DNA of 64,000 nucleotides from Sporosarcina globispora (GCF_001274725.1 NZ_LGUF01000007.1:1505187-1569186); one strand, 5' to 3'; positions 55,889-64,000 are shown, numbered from the stretch's first letter. Made by a program: numbers and translations. The notes: generated by a model from the sequence alone, not told the origin.

Positions 55889-58741
55889 TTAGGTTGCAGT
55901 ATCTTCACCTTCACCAGATTCCGAAGGCTTCTCCGCATCAGGCTTTTCCTCGGCTGGCGGATCTTTCGGCTTTTCTTCTTTAGGTTTTTCCTCTTTAGTT
56001 TTCTCTTCATCCGGCTTTTTGCCGATTTCCACTGCGTTGGATGGAGCGGACTCTTTTCCGGCAATATCAACCGCAGTTACATGGATCGAGCCGCTTCCAG
56101 ACTTATAGTTTAGGGAAGCGCCGGCTTTTATTGTTGCAACCTTTTTACCTCCGCTGTAAACTCGATAGCCAATGACATCTTGTTCAGGATGTGCACCCCA
56201 TGTAATGGTTTCGCCTGAAGCTTTTATGCTTGGGGCTGCAGGTGCTTTACCATTGTCTTTGAGCTGATCAGCACTAGTCAGAATGCTCTTCCAGCGTTCT
56301 TTATTTGGAATAAGAGTACTTAGATTTGCTTTAATGCCGAATAGTTTTTGAATATAATCAGGATTCACTACCATTCCAGGTTCTGTAAACTCTTCTGGTG
56401 TTGACTCAAGTGCCATATATTTTTTATCGCCTATTCGTACAAGTTTTCCATTGCCAAGGCTATCATCTACTTTTGTTGGAACAAACTTGGCATTGAATAA
56501 ATCAGTTTCGACCAGACCAGCTTTAGAACATGCTTCTGAAGGAAGAAGGCCTGAAATGGCACAGAATGAACGTCTTACGATTCCGCCCGGCATTTTAAAG
56601 CTTTCATTCGGATCAACAAGATCAGGTGCGACGTCATATGCTGCATTCATCAGGTCTGCCCAGAGATAGTTATTGCGCAAACTATAGCTTAGCGGGCCAG
56701 GGGCTTTTAATGATTTAGGCGTATCATATCCTGACCAGATGCCGAAAGTGACATTCGGGTTGGATGCCACGAACCATGCATCTATAAATTCAGTACCAGT
56801 ACCTGTTTTCCCTGCCCAGTCGGAACTGAACTTCAATCTGTTCTTAATCGATGTGGCCGTTCCGCTGTTAATAACGTCTCTCATCATATCGATTGTAAGG
56901 TACGCTGTTTGAGGACTGAACACATCAACAGGCTCGGATTTATGCTGGAATATAACATTCCCGTCTTTATCTGTGATTTTTTCGATCATATAGGCGTCAA
57001 TAAATTTCCCGCCATTGGCAAATGTAGTAAAAGCGTTCGTATTTTCTTCAACGGTTACTCCATATTCCAATGAACCGAGGGATGTAGACAAGTTTGTATA
57101 GTCAGGCCCAATAAGTGAGGTAAAGCCCATCTTTTCCAGATAAGTGGCAGGACGCTGTCCGACAATATCCTTATAGAGCTTTACAGCTGGGACGTTGTAT
57201 GATTGCTTGAGTGCATGTCTTGCTGAAACGAGCCCGTTATAAGTATTTGTATAGTTCTTTGGCCAAGGTCTATTTAACCCTGGATTAAGGTATAGCGGTA
57301 CATCAGGCAGAATGGTGCCAGGCGCTGCTTTTCCAAGTTCCATTGCTGGTGCATAGACTAAAAGCGGTTTCATGGTTGAACCATTTTGCCTTAGAGCACT
57401 GGTGGCATGATTCAGCTGTTCACGTTTGTGATCGCGCCCGCCAACAAAGCTGATAATTTTTCCAGTTTTATTTTCAATTAACATCGCACCTACTTCAACC
57501 GGCTCCATGATTTGCTTGTTTTCACCAGTTTCTGGATCTTTCACTGTCTCAGGTTTATCTGGCCCGTAATAAGGGTAATTATCTTTTACCTGCTGCATTT
57601 GATCATAAATATCTTTGTTAATCGTCGTATGGATCTGGAAGCCATTCTGGCGGATTGTCCGGTCTGCAAGGGTCCTGTATTCCTCGCGGAGCTCGTCATC
57701 TTCTTTTAAGTCCAGCTCTTCGTATCCATCATTTTTTGCCAGAATGTTAGTCATGATGTTAACTGCTCGTTCTTCAATTTCATACGTTAAGTATGGGTAC
57801 TTTTCCAAAGGGCTTTCAGAAGGTGTAGTGAAATCCTTTGTCAGGTCATATGCCAAAGCTTCCTCGTATTGCTTTTGGTCAATCTTTCCGTCATCATACA
57901 TTCTTTTCAAAACGGTTTTCATTCTTGAGAAACCTGGTTCCAGATTTTCTTTGATCTTTCCTTCCTTTGTGAAAGGAGTGTATCCGAATGGACTCTGCGG
58001 CAGCCCTGCAATGAATGCGGCCTGAGGCAGGGTTAATTCTTTCGCACTCACCCCAAAAATGCCATTGGCAGCTGCTTCAACTCCGGCAATATTACGGCCG
58101 GATGCATTTCTTCCAAAGGTGGACACATTCAGATATGCTTCCAAAATCTCTTTTTTGTCAAAGAATTTCTCAAGACGCAGTGCCAATAAAATTTCTTTTG
58201 CTTTTCGCTCAAATGAAACTTCATTCGTTAAAATCTGGTTTTTAATCAGCTGCTGAGTCAGTGTACTTCCGCCGGATTGAACAGATGAATTCGTTACTTC
58301 CTGGAACAGGGCACGCATTATAGCTTTTGGCACCACTCCGTTATGTTCGTAGAAATATTCATCTTCCGTAGCCACTACTGCGTTAATTAAGTGTTCCGAA
58401 ACATCATCAAGCTTAACTTCCTCACGCTCCAGGTCAGTCCGAAGCTTGCCTAAATAAACATTATCGGAAAAATAAATTTCTGATGTTTCTTCATAATCGT
58501 AAATATCTTTTTTCATGCTGGCGTAGGATCGAATTGGTTCATCCTTTACCAGCGACGCAAAGTAACCAGCTCCAAGTCCCCCCGCAAATGCACCGCCAAT
58601 GACAGCTAAAATGAGAAATAGCAAAGTAAGGTTCCAGACAACCTGGTAAGTAATGCTCGCACCTTTAGCTGCTTTTTTATTCCTGAAGAGGCCCGGAGTT
58701 TGCCTCAATTTATTAAATAACATCTGAAACTTTTCTTTCAT
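55889..58741 (-). CDS. class A penicillin-binding protein with a fibronectin-like tail
   Basis: 950 residues. Builds and crosslinks peptidoglycan outside the membrane. A cytoplasmic N-terminus and one span (about 36-58) precede the GT51 glycosyltransferase (catalytic Glu126 in ATEDEYFYEH, then GGSTLTQQLIKN). The transpeptidase has STMK at 455-458 (nucleophile Ser455), SYN in KQSYNVPAV and KTGT. Beyond these are a fibronectin-III-like domain (about 825-905) and a low-complexity tail of KPEEK/EEKPK repeats, probably wall-embedded. Placement between acsA and tyrS differs from B. subtilis. Could match PBP2A/2D- or PBP1-like types, so no symbol is given. Confidence 0.93.
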   Translation of the reverse strand: MKEKFQMLFNKLRQTPGLFRNKKAAKGASITYQVVWNLTLLFLILAVIGGAFAGGLGAGYFASLVKDEPIRSYASMKKDIYDYEETSEIYFSDNVYLGKLRTDLEREEVKLDDVSEHLINAVVATEDEYFYEHNGVVPKAIMRALFQEVTNSSVQSGGSTLTQQLIKNQILTNEVSFERKAKEILLALRLEKFFDKKEILEAYLNVSTFGRNASGRNIAGVEAAANGIFGVSAKELTLPQAAFIAGLPQSPFGYTPFTKEGKIKENLEPGFSRMKTVLKRMYDDGKIDQKQYEEALAYDLTKDFTTPSESPLEKYPYLTYEIEERAVNIMTNILAKNDGYEELDLKEDDELREEYRTLADRTIRQNGFQIHTTINKDIYDQMQQVKDNYPYYGPDKPETVKDPETGENKQIMEPVEVGAMLIENKTGKIISFVGGRDHKREQLNHATSALRQNGSTMKPLLVYAPAMELGKAAPGTILPDVPLYLNPGLNRPWPKNYTNTYNGLVSARHALKQSYNVPAVKLYKDIVGQRPATYLEKMGFTSLIGPDYTNLSTSLGSLEYGVTVEENTNAFTTFANGGKFIDAYMIEKITDKDGNVIFQHKSEPVDVFSPQTAYLTIDMMRDVINSGTATSIKNRLKFSSDWAGKTGTGTEFIDAWFVASNPNVTFGIWSGYDTPKSLKAPGPLSYSLRNNYLWADLMNAAYDVAPDLVDPNESFKMPGGIVRRSFCAISGLLPSEACSKAGLVETDLFNAKFVPTKVDDSLGNGKLVRIGDKKYMALESTPEEFTEPGMVVNPDYIQKLFGIKANLSTLIPNKERWKSILTSADQLKDNGKAPAAPSIKASGETITWGAHPEQDVIGYRVYSGGKKVATIKAGASLNYKSGSGSIHVTAVDIAGKESAPSNAVEIGKKPDEEKTKEEKPKEEKPKDPPAEEKPDAEKPSESGEGEDTAT

Positions 58742-58841
58742 CCTATCAATCCCCCCAAAATCACATCTATTATAGCATAATGTGACATCTCAATATGACA
58801 AGGTTCGCCATTTATCTGAAATTTCTTTTTTTGCACAGGCA

Positions 58842-58871
58842 TTGACATTTGGCTGATACTTATGATAAAAA
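58842..58871 (+). promoter_or_regulatory. probable promoter of the tyrS leader
   Basis: TTGACA (58842-58847) with an 18-bp spacer to TAAAAA (58866-58871). Confidence 0.5.
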
Positions 58872-58879
58872 TGTTTTAT

Positions 58880-59143
58880 CTTATACGTTTTAATATTTTA
58901 TAGGCATCGATGGGAACCTAGTAATGCTTCTATCCCTGTTTCAGAAAGCCGGCGGGCGCTGCGAGCCGGTACAAATAGAAGAATGAATTACCTCCCTGAG
59001 CTTTCACTGTCAACCTGCACCGCAGTTATAGCAGTGGACGGTTTATCCGTTATTCTGAAAGAGTGGAGGGCATTTGTCCTCAATTTGGGTGGTACCGCGC
59101 AAAATTATCATGCGTCCCTGCATATATGCAGGGGCGCTTTTTG
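58880..59143 (+). promoter_or_regulatory. T-box riboswitch, tyrosine specific
   Basis: T-box core GGGTGGTACCGCG at 59087-59099, specifier TAC (58989-58991, in GAATTACC) for tyrosine, and a terminator GCGTCCCTGCA/TGCAGGGGCGC with T-run (59111-59143). It controls tyrS, as expected. Confidence 0.93.
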
Positions 59144-59183
59144 TATGTGTGGAACCTGTTTATGCCTTGAAAATAGCCGTTAA

Positions 59184-60458
<1,275 letters not shown>

Positions 60459-60466
60459 ACTGAAAG

Positions 60467-60484
60467 CCCTCCTGTGACGGAGGG
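60467..60484 (+). terminator. truncated tyrS terminator, junction of the accessory region
   Basis: AGCCCTCC pairs with GGAGGG, but the expected CTTTTTT tail is replaced by AAGGTGGGCC, the start of a foreign coding remnant. This marks a breakpoint near 60483. Confidence 0.65.
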
Positions 60485-60603
60485 AAGGTGGGCCAGGAGA
60501 TTCTAATAACCCTGGTGTTCATGATGTTGAAGGGCACTATAGGGGAGGAACTTATATCGAACCCTATATAAGGAGTAACCCTGATGACGACACTTCTAAC
60601 AAT
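60485..60603 (+). pseudogene. 3' fragment of a secreted-type protein gene
   Basis: A reading frame without a start codes for GPGDSNNPGVHDVEGHYRGG, then TYIEPYIRSNPDDDTSNNL, and stops about 60603. The pattern (GYYR-G-GTYVxPHxRSNPD..NN) is a C-terminal segment often seen at the end of Bacillus secreted and phage-like proteins. The 5' part is gone, replaced by the tyrS terminator stem. More decayed coding-like sequence follows to about 60690. Confidence 0.6.
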
Positions 60604-60699
60604 CTAAACCAATAATATTGCATTTAATAATTCTGGCTACTATTCGGTGGCTCATATTAATCACGCTAAGGAAGAAAATGCACAATAACAGATAAACAG

Positions 60700-60732
60700 A
60701 AAAAGGGCTGATGATTACAGCTCTTTTTATTT
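60700..60732 (+). terminator. hairpin terminator in the remnant region
   Basis: AAAAAGGGCTG/CAGCTCTTTTT stem with T-run. Confidence 0.8.
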
Positions 60733-60754
60733 TGCCTTCAAAGGGGGATTATGA

Positions 60755-60985
60755 GTGACACAGGAGGCGACAGCAGTGGATATTTGGCAAGAGTCAGTTC
60801 GAAAAGATATTGAGGATATGAAAGTTGATATTCGCCGGCTGCAAGATAAAACATTATTACAAGATCAATCCATTCAGAATATCCAGGGAGATCTAAAAGA
60901 GATTAAAGAGGATACCAAATGGCTTAAGCGCACTATCACTACTGCTCTAATCACAGCTACAATTGTCGCCTTTTGTATCTGGTGA
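60755..60985 (+). CDS. xhlA: XhlA-like phage lysis protein, C-terminally clipped
   Basis: 76 residues. A coiled-coil N-terminal part (VRKDIEDMKVDIRRLQDKTLLQ and IQNIQGDLKEIKEDTKWLKR) is followed by one hydrophobic segment (TITTALITATIVAFCIW), the plan of XhlA, which works with a holin and an endolysin in PBSX-like prophages. The usual basic/glycine end after the membrane segment is missing; the stop (60983-60985) lies at the junction with a LysM fragment. A GTG start at 60755 has AAAGGGGG 7 bases ahead. It should still be translatable. Confidence 0.8.
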   Translation: MTQEATAVDIWQESVRKDIEDMKVDIRRLQDKTLLQDQSIQNIQGDLKEIKEDTKWLKRTITTALITATIVAFCIW

Positions 60986-61100
60986 TACTGTTTATTCATT
61001 GAGCAGGACTTATGGAAGCACGGTACAGCAGATTAAAGATTGGAACAACCTTGATGTTAATTACACCATTTTTGTAGGACAAGTACTTCGTGTAAAATAA
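60981..61100 (+). pseudogene. LysM-domain 3' fragment of a lost endolysin
   Basis: In another frame, overlapping the xhlA stop, reads GDTVYSLSRTYGSTVQQIKD then WNNLDVNYTIFVGQVLRVK, a complete LysM peptidoglycan-binding motif ending in TAA. It is the typical C-terminus of phage N-acetylmuramoyl-L-alanine amidases, which follow xhlA and a holin gene. A deletion has removed the holin and the enzyme, fusing xhlA to the LysM tail. Without a start it is not expected to be expressed. Confidence 0.8.
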
Positions 61101-61105
61101 TTGTT

Positions 61106-61137
61106 AAAGCCCTTCTCATAAATTGAGAGGGGCATTT
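61106..61137 (+). terminator. repeated hairpin terminator, copy 1
   Basis: AAAGCCCTTCTC/GAGAGGGGCATTT; follows the LysM fragment. Confidence 0.85.
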
Positions 61138-61237
61138 GACTATTTCTATAGAACGATTTTTATCAATTGGTATTGTGTTCTTTTTGTCATATTTACTAGA
61201 ATTAGTAGAATATTATATTGATAGGAGGAAGTATAAG

Positions 61238-61588
61238 ATGAAAAAGTATCTAATTATGTTAACAGCATTTCTGTCTTTTTTTCTTGTGGTTTCACCTGCG
61301 AGTGCACAGGAATTTGCAATTGTTTCGGTTTCTTCATTTGACACCGGCAATATTAGTAATGAAATTTACTTAGATAAAGGAGAAACTTTACACCTAAATC
61401 TATGGGCTACTTCTGGTACTGCAACTTATCGGGTCACTGATAGGTTTGATAATGTTATGACTAGTGGAACAGTAACACCAAGCACTCCAAAGACTTATCC
61501 AAAAGGGGCTGCAGAAGGCTTTTATAAATTGATCTTAAAATGTTCAAATGACAGTTGTAAGGCTTCAGGAAGAATTAGTGACTATTAA
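61238..61588 (+). CDS. small secreted protein of unknown function
   Basis: 116 residues. A Sec signal peptide (KKYLIMLTAFLSFFLVVSPASA, cleavage after ASA) precedes a mature chain of about 93 residues that looks like an all-beta sandwich (LDKGETLHLNLWATSGTATYRV). There are two cysteines near the end (LKCSNDSCKA), probably one disulfide. ATG at 61238 follows GATAGGAGGAAGTATAAG; a longer in-frame start at 61136 is rejected. No family recognised. Likely mobile cargo. Confidence 0.8.
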   Translation: MKKYLIMLTAFLSFFLVVSPASAQEFAIVSVSSFDTGNISNEIYLDKGETLHLNLWATSGTATYRVTDRFDNVMTSGTVTPSTPKTYPKGAAEGFYKLILKCSNDSCKASGRISDY

Positions 61589-61592
61589 CCTA

Positions 61593-61624
61593 AAAAAGCC
61601 CTTCTCATCATTGAGAGGGGCTTT
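61593..61624 (+). terminator. repeated hairpin terminator, copy 2
   Basis: AAAAGCCCTTCTC/GAGAGGGGCTTT after the 116-residue secreted protein gene. Confidence 0.9.
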
Positions 61625-61703
61625 AATAAAGCTATCTACTTCAACTAAAGCACCTATCTTCACAATCTCTTCTACACATTTTCATAATCAATCACTAAAC
61701 TCC

Positions 61704-62060
61704 TTAATCTTCATAAATACCTTCTTCTGAAAGTCTTTCCCATCTTTCTTCTTCATCATAACTAGGCTCAGATCCATACTCATTATAGTCATCATGATCA
61801 TAATCATTTTGTTTAAGCTTACGTTTACTTCTTACCAAATTTCCTAAATATCCGGCTAACTTTTCTAATTCTTCTAATGATTCTTTAGTCTCTATACCTA
61901 TTCCGCCATCATATTTATCCCATGCGCTTTCTTTTGTATATAACCAACAACCATCATTAGTTTCGTCTATTATTTCTAGATCGTTCTTATCTATAGGGTA
62001 AGGTATCTCTTTTCTTTCGCCTAGCTCCCATACCATTCTTGTAACAGTAATGATTGACAT
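61704..62060 (-). CDS. acidic small protein of unknown function
   Basis: 118 residues, very acidic (Asp/Glu tail such as DYDHDDYNEYGSEPSYDEEE), no signal or membrane segment. The N-terminal portion MSIITVTRMVWELGERKEIP is followed by charged helices and a WERLSEEGIYED end. It is encoded alone on the minus strand, with AAAAGGAGAGTTATTT before ATG. Convergent with the preceding secreted protein gene. Acidity is a feature of immunity or DNA-mimic proteins, but nothing here proves such a role. Confidence 0.7.
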   Translation of the reverse strand: MSIITVTRMVWELGERKEIPYPIDKNDLEIIDETNDGCWLYTKESAWDKYDGGIGIETKESLEELEKLAGYLGNLVRSKRKLKQNDYDHDDYNEYGSEPSYDEEERWERLSEEGIYED

Positions 62061-62464
62061 AAATAACTCTCCTTTTATAATAACCTTAAAATATGTATAG
62101 CTATAGCTGTTTCACGTGTAAGTACTATACTTGCCTTACATTAATTATGATTGTAAACAATAAATAAATAAATAAATAAATAATTTCAATCCAAATGTTT
62201 CAAACAAGTAATTAAAAATCGTATTTTCTACCAAAAAGACACACTGTCACACCTATAAAAAACAATAAGAAATCAAAAGCCCTTCTCATTGAGAGGGGCT
62301 TCAATTTATTGATTCTTTAAACCTGAATACATATAGGTGAATTTACTCAAAGAGGTGATAAATCTATTGTAATTACGGGTAATTTATCTTATTTCATCTT
62401 CCATAAAAAGGGATATTACCCTGTTGACTAGAATTTGTTAATAATTAGGAGGTGATTGGAGTTA
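62061..62464. other. AT-rich intergenic region with a tetranucleotide repeat
   Basis: Contains five to six TAAA units (62159-62184), a copy of the repeated terminator and a GGGTAAT/ATTACCC stem (62377-62421) of unclear meaning. A TTGACT near 62425 has no clear -10 partner. No gene recognised. Confidence 0.6.
62275..62303 (+). terminator. repeated hairpin terminator, copy 3
   Basis: AAAAGCCCTTCTCATTGAGAGGGGCTTC; no plus-strand gene precedes it, so its gene has been lost. AATAAGAAATC upstream is identical to copy 4. Confidence 0.88.
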
Positions 62465-62509
62465 ATGGAGGATAAAGTGAGAAAATCAAAAATACAGGTT
62501 TTCTTTTAG
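62465..62509 (+). CDS. 14-residue ORF with a perfect ribosome site
   Basis: ATG followed by EDKVRKSKIQVFF and a TAG. The Shine-Dalgarno AGGAGGTGAT upstream is a perfect complement to the 16S tail. It ends 35 bp before a TTG start of a secreted protein. It may be a leader peptide tying translation of the next gene to its own, or the end of a decayed gene. Confidence 0.4.
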   Translation: MEDKVRKSKIQVFF

Positions 62510-62544
62510 TGCAAATCAAATTCACATTCAAAGGAGTGTCCAAT

Positions 62545-63030
62545 TTGAAAAAATTTATAAGTATGATATTTACACTACTTCTGGTAATTTCTATTTCTTC
62601 TCCAACAAGTGCATCAACCAATCATTTAGATAATCATAATCATGATCATGAATTAGAAAATCATGAGCACGAGAGTGGAAAAATTAAGGGTGAGAAAGGT
62701 GGAGATTTTGGAGCTTTATATATTCCGTGTCCAGCGACAGGTACAAAACATCAAATGAAGGCTCGCGGAACTGGGAAGCATACTCTTACTAACGGAAGTA
62801 CATGGATTGGTAATTTGTATCAATGTTCTGGTTGTCTTACGACACTAACCACTTATTATAATTATTTTAATTATGGCGAACGGCCAAATGGTCCCGGAAA
62901 ATACATCCTTGCTTCTGCACCTGTTTTTGTAAGTCCTGCAGGCTACATCTTCTCCGGAAAATACACATTATCTGGACCGGCTACTTCCTGGGTCACAGGT
63001 ATCTTTAGCGGCATGTCGTTTTCATATTAA
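62545..63030 (+). CDS. secreted His-rich protein of unknown function
   Basis: 161 residues. A signal peptide (KKFISMIFTLLLVISISSPTSAS) gives a mature protein starting with a His/Asn/Glu stretch (NHLDNHNHDHELENHEHE) that looks metal binding. A conserved-looking core follows with Cys residues in IPCPATGTKHQM and YQCSGC and a Gly/Tyr-rich end. TTG at 62545 follows AAAGGAG with 7 bases; an upstream in-frame start lacks one. No family recognised. Probably a small exported metal-binding or antimicrobial-type protein; that is a guess. Confidence 0.75.
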   Translation: MKKFISMIFTLLLVISISSPTSASTNHLDNHNHDHELENHEHESGKIKGEKGGDFGALYIPCPATGTKHQMKARGTGKHTLTNGSTWIGNLYQCSGCLTTLTTYYNYFNYGERPNGPGKYILASAPVFVSPAGYIFSGKYTLSGPATSWVTGIFSGMSFSY

Positions 63031-63053
63031 TATCCTTAGTTTAATAAGAAATC

Positions 63054-63083
63054 AAAAGCCCTTCTCAATCGAGAGGGGTTTCT
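63054..63083 (+). terminator. repeated hairpin terminator, copy 4
   Basis: AAAAGCCCTTCTC/GAGAGGGGTTT. It shares AATAAGAAATCAAAAGCCCT with copy 3 and overlaps the 3' end of the frameshifted minus-strand gene. Confidence 0.88.
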
Positions 63084-63291
63084 ATACCTTCAATTAACCA
63101 ACCAGCACCGATCTTGGTAATTTTACAGCCTGGATGCTTCTCTTCTAATCTTTTTCTTTCCTTCTTCTCCTTAATTTCCTTCTCAACTTCTGCACGTTTA
63201 ATATTTTCCAGGTTTCCTCCAAGGAAGTACCAGCCTTAACAAAACCCAATCTTGGCAGATAAACAACAGTTAATTTGTCGCCAACCTTCAT
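63065..63291 (-). pseudogene. frameshifted small phage-type gene
   Basis: From ATG at 63291 the frame reads MKVGDKLTVVYLPRLGF then breaks; near 63215 a shifted frame carries on with GWYFLGGNLENIKRAEVEKE, IKEKKERKRLEEKHPGCKIT and a GAGWLIEGIETPLD end at 63065. Together these would form a protein of about 75 residues. Since the downstream frame has strong composition but no start, a one-base change is likely to have broken the gene. Function not recognised. Confidence 0.6.
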
Positions 63292-63416
63292 TACCGCACT
63301 ACCTTTCACCTAAATATTAAACAAATAGGCCGAAAGTCCTTGTGTCTGATTTATGAATAATAAACAGCTGCATTTATTCCATAATGTTTGATATATTAAA
63401 CTTCTGAGGTGATTAC

Positions 63417-63590
63417 ATGGAATACGACTACGATAATATTGGTCTAGATAAAATTTACACCTATAATGATTTACCTGATAAACAAGCTGGGCGTTGTGAT
63501 AATTGCGGCAACTCACATTTTAAATCCAAAGTTGGAGATGGGGAATTTCTTAGAGAGTGTAGTAATTGTGGAATGAAAAAGTCGATTTAG
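63417..63590 (+). CDS. 57-residue zinc-ribbon protein
   Basis: Short but convincing: GAGGTGATTAC precedes the ATG. Two CxxC pairs, CDNCGN (about 31-36) and CSNCGM (about 50-55), form a zinc ribbon preceded by an acidic N-terminus (EYDYDNIGLDK). Zinc ribbons of this size occur in phage and plasmid proteins that contact nucleic acid or transcription machinery. The stop overlaps that of a small convergent ORF on the other strand. Confidence 0.75.
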   Translation: MEYDYDNIGLDKIYTYNDLPDKQAGRCDNCGNSHFKSKVGDGEFLRECSNCGMKKSI

Positions 63591-63601
63591 GCAGTCGACT
63601 T
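63579..63601. terminator. hairpin shared by two convergent small genes
   Basis: AAGTCGA (63579-63585) and TCGACTT (63595-63601) pair. The stop codons of both genes are in the loop. T-runs are modest on either side. Confidence 0.55.
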
Positions 63602-63709
63602 CTTCATACTTTTTACTTTTCTAATTGCAGCTGGTAACAAGTGCTTTTTTATCGCTTCTGCTAATTTATCAGAAAGAACCAGTATTGCAACTGATTTTTC
63701 TCGTTTCAT
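63587..63709 (-). CDS. 40-residue basic ORF
   Basis: Reads KREKSVAILVLSDKLAEAI and a basic end (KKHLLPAAIRKVKSMKKSTA). GAAAGGAAAGATCAACA precedes ATG. The pattern of a strand, a helix and a Lys-rich end suggests a small nucleic-acid-associated protein, but no family is recognised. It abuts the zinc-ribbon gene tail to tail. Confidence 0.45.
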   Translation of the reverse strand: MKREKSVAILVLSDKLAEAIKKHLLPAAIRKVKSMKKSTA

Positions 63710-63748
63710 TGTTGATCTTTCCTTTCAACATAGATAAAACTACAACTT

Positions 63749-63970
63749 CTAGCAACCCTCTGTCTGGATACGGAAATCTTCTGCATCTTTTTCGCCATCA
63801 CCATTGTAATCTGCTTCAATAAAACTATCGTTGCAGTCATCGTCTGAATCTAATTCGCCAAAACCTGAGATCATAGAAAAGAGCCCCCATACAACTAGCC
63901 CAATTACCACCAAAGCACCAAAAAGACAACCAATAACAGTAGCGTTACTGGCAGATGGGTAGGTAGGCAT
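63749..63970 (-). CDS. small membrane protein with an EF-hand-like loop
   Basis: 73 residues. One membrane span (VIGCLFGALVVIGLVVWGLF) is followed by a short outer domain: SDDDCNDSFIEADYNGDGEK, then DAEDFRIQTEGC. DYNGDGEKDAED fits the 12-position calcium loop with acidic or Asn ligands at 1, 3, 5, 9 and 12. Two cysteines bracket it, possibly a disulfide. ATG at 63970 has GGGTGG at 8 bases; a GTG at 63982 overlaps the ribosome site and would add four residues. Family not recognised. Confidence 0.7.
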   Translation of the reverse strand: MPTYPSASNATVIGCLFGALVVIGLVVWGLFSMISGFGELDSDDDCNDSFIEADYNGDGEKDAEDFRIQTEGC

Positions 63971-64000
63971 TCTTGTTTCCACCCATTGAAAAACAAAAAT

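Noticed and set aside
57615..58025. 136-codon plus-strand frame opposite the class A PBP
   Set aside because: Antisense of a gene with clear GT51 and transpeptidase motifs; low-complexity Ser/Phe composition.
62159..62184. TAAA tetranucleotide run as a phase-variation tract
   Set aside because: It lies outside any reading frame and away from a recognisable promoter spacer, so there is no basis for a switching role.
63310..63516. 68-codon minus-strand frame
   Set aside because: Antisense to the 57-residue zinc-ribbon gene, which has a ribosome site and CxxC pairs.

Overview
The window comes from a low-to-moderate GC, endospore-forming member of the Bacillaceae, most like the Cytobacillus/Mesobacillus/'Bacillus firmus' group. 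The evidence is strong AGGAGG-type ribosome sites with frequent TTG/GTG starts, T-box leaders, a sporulation protein (Cse60), and a gene order that follows the B. subtilis ytwF-ytfP-ytgP-ythPQ-ytjP-ytkP-ytlPQR-amyX-ytmP-trmB-ytnP-ytoP-ytpPQ-sftA-murC-ytxGHJ-aroA-ccpA-motPS-acuCBA-acsA-tyrS segment. The species assignment is inference. No rRNA, tRNA or CRISPR array was seen.

Layout. 1-4380: a resolvase-like orphan, then a catabolic unit: a PAS/sigma-54 activator, a textbook -24/-12 promoter with inverted-repeat activator sites and a cre site, a GntP-family permease and a 3-hydroxybutyrate dehydrogenase. 4440-7340: T-box-controlled leuS with an interspersed repeat inserted in its leader. 7400-20200: core genes (rhodanese, cse60, flavoprotein, MurJ-type flippase, pseudouridine synthase, small DeoR-type regulator, M48 peptidase fused to ankyrin repeats, ABC transporter, dipeptidase PepV, D-amino acid aminotransferase, cysteine synthase). 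20400-33640: ytlPQR, pullulanase, a possible small-RNA locus, ytmP, ytzH, trmB, lactonase ytnP, M42 peptidase, NTPase, ytoQ, a lipoprotein, a lone PTS IIC coupled to a thioredoxin. 33880-46820: ytpQ, sftA, nicotinate phosphoribosyltransferase, murC, an M29 aminopeptidase, the stress operon ytxGH with tandem sigma-H and sigma-B promoters, ytxJ, and a large FtsA-like protein. 47100-60460: aroA, ccpA, motPS, acuABC divergent from acsA, a class A PBP, T-box-controlled tyrS.

60460-64000 is different: an accessory, phage-derived patch. It starts exactly where the tyrS terminator loses its T-tract. It holds a decayed gene tail, an XhlA-like lysis protein joined directly to a LysM fragment, four near-identical hairpin terminators, two small secreted proteins (one His-rich), an acidic orphan, a frameshifted gene, a 57-residue zinc-ribbon protein and a small membrane protein with an EF-hand loop.

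Two system-level themes stand out. First, carbon regulation: CcpA is encoded here, and cre-like sites lie at the sigma-54 3-hydroxybutyrate operon and at the acuA promoter. The AcuA target lysine is conserved in AcsA at residue 549. Second, a repeat family (called R1 here) of 125-230 bp: all five full copies lie in the same orientation, 18-86 bp ahead of a plus-strand start codon, so each is probably transcribed as part of a 5' leader.
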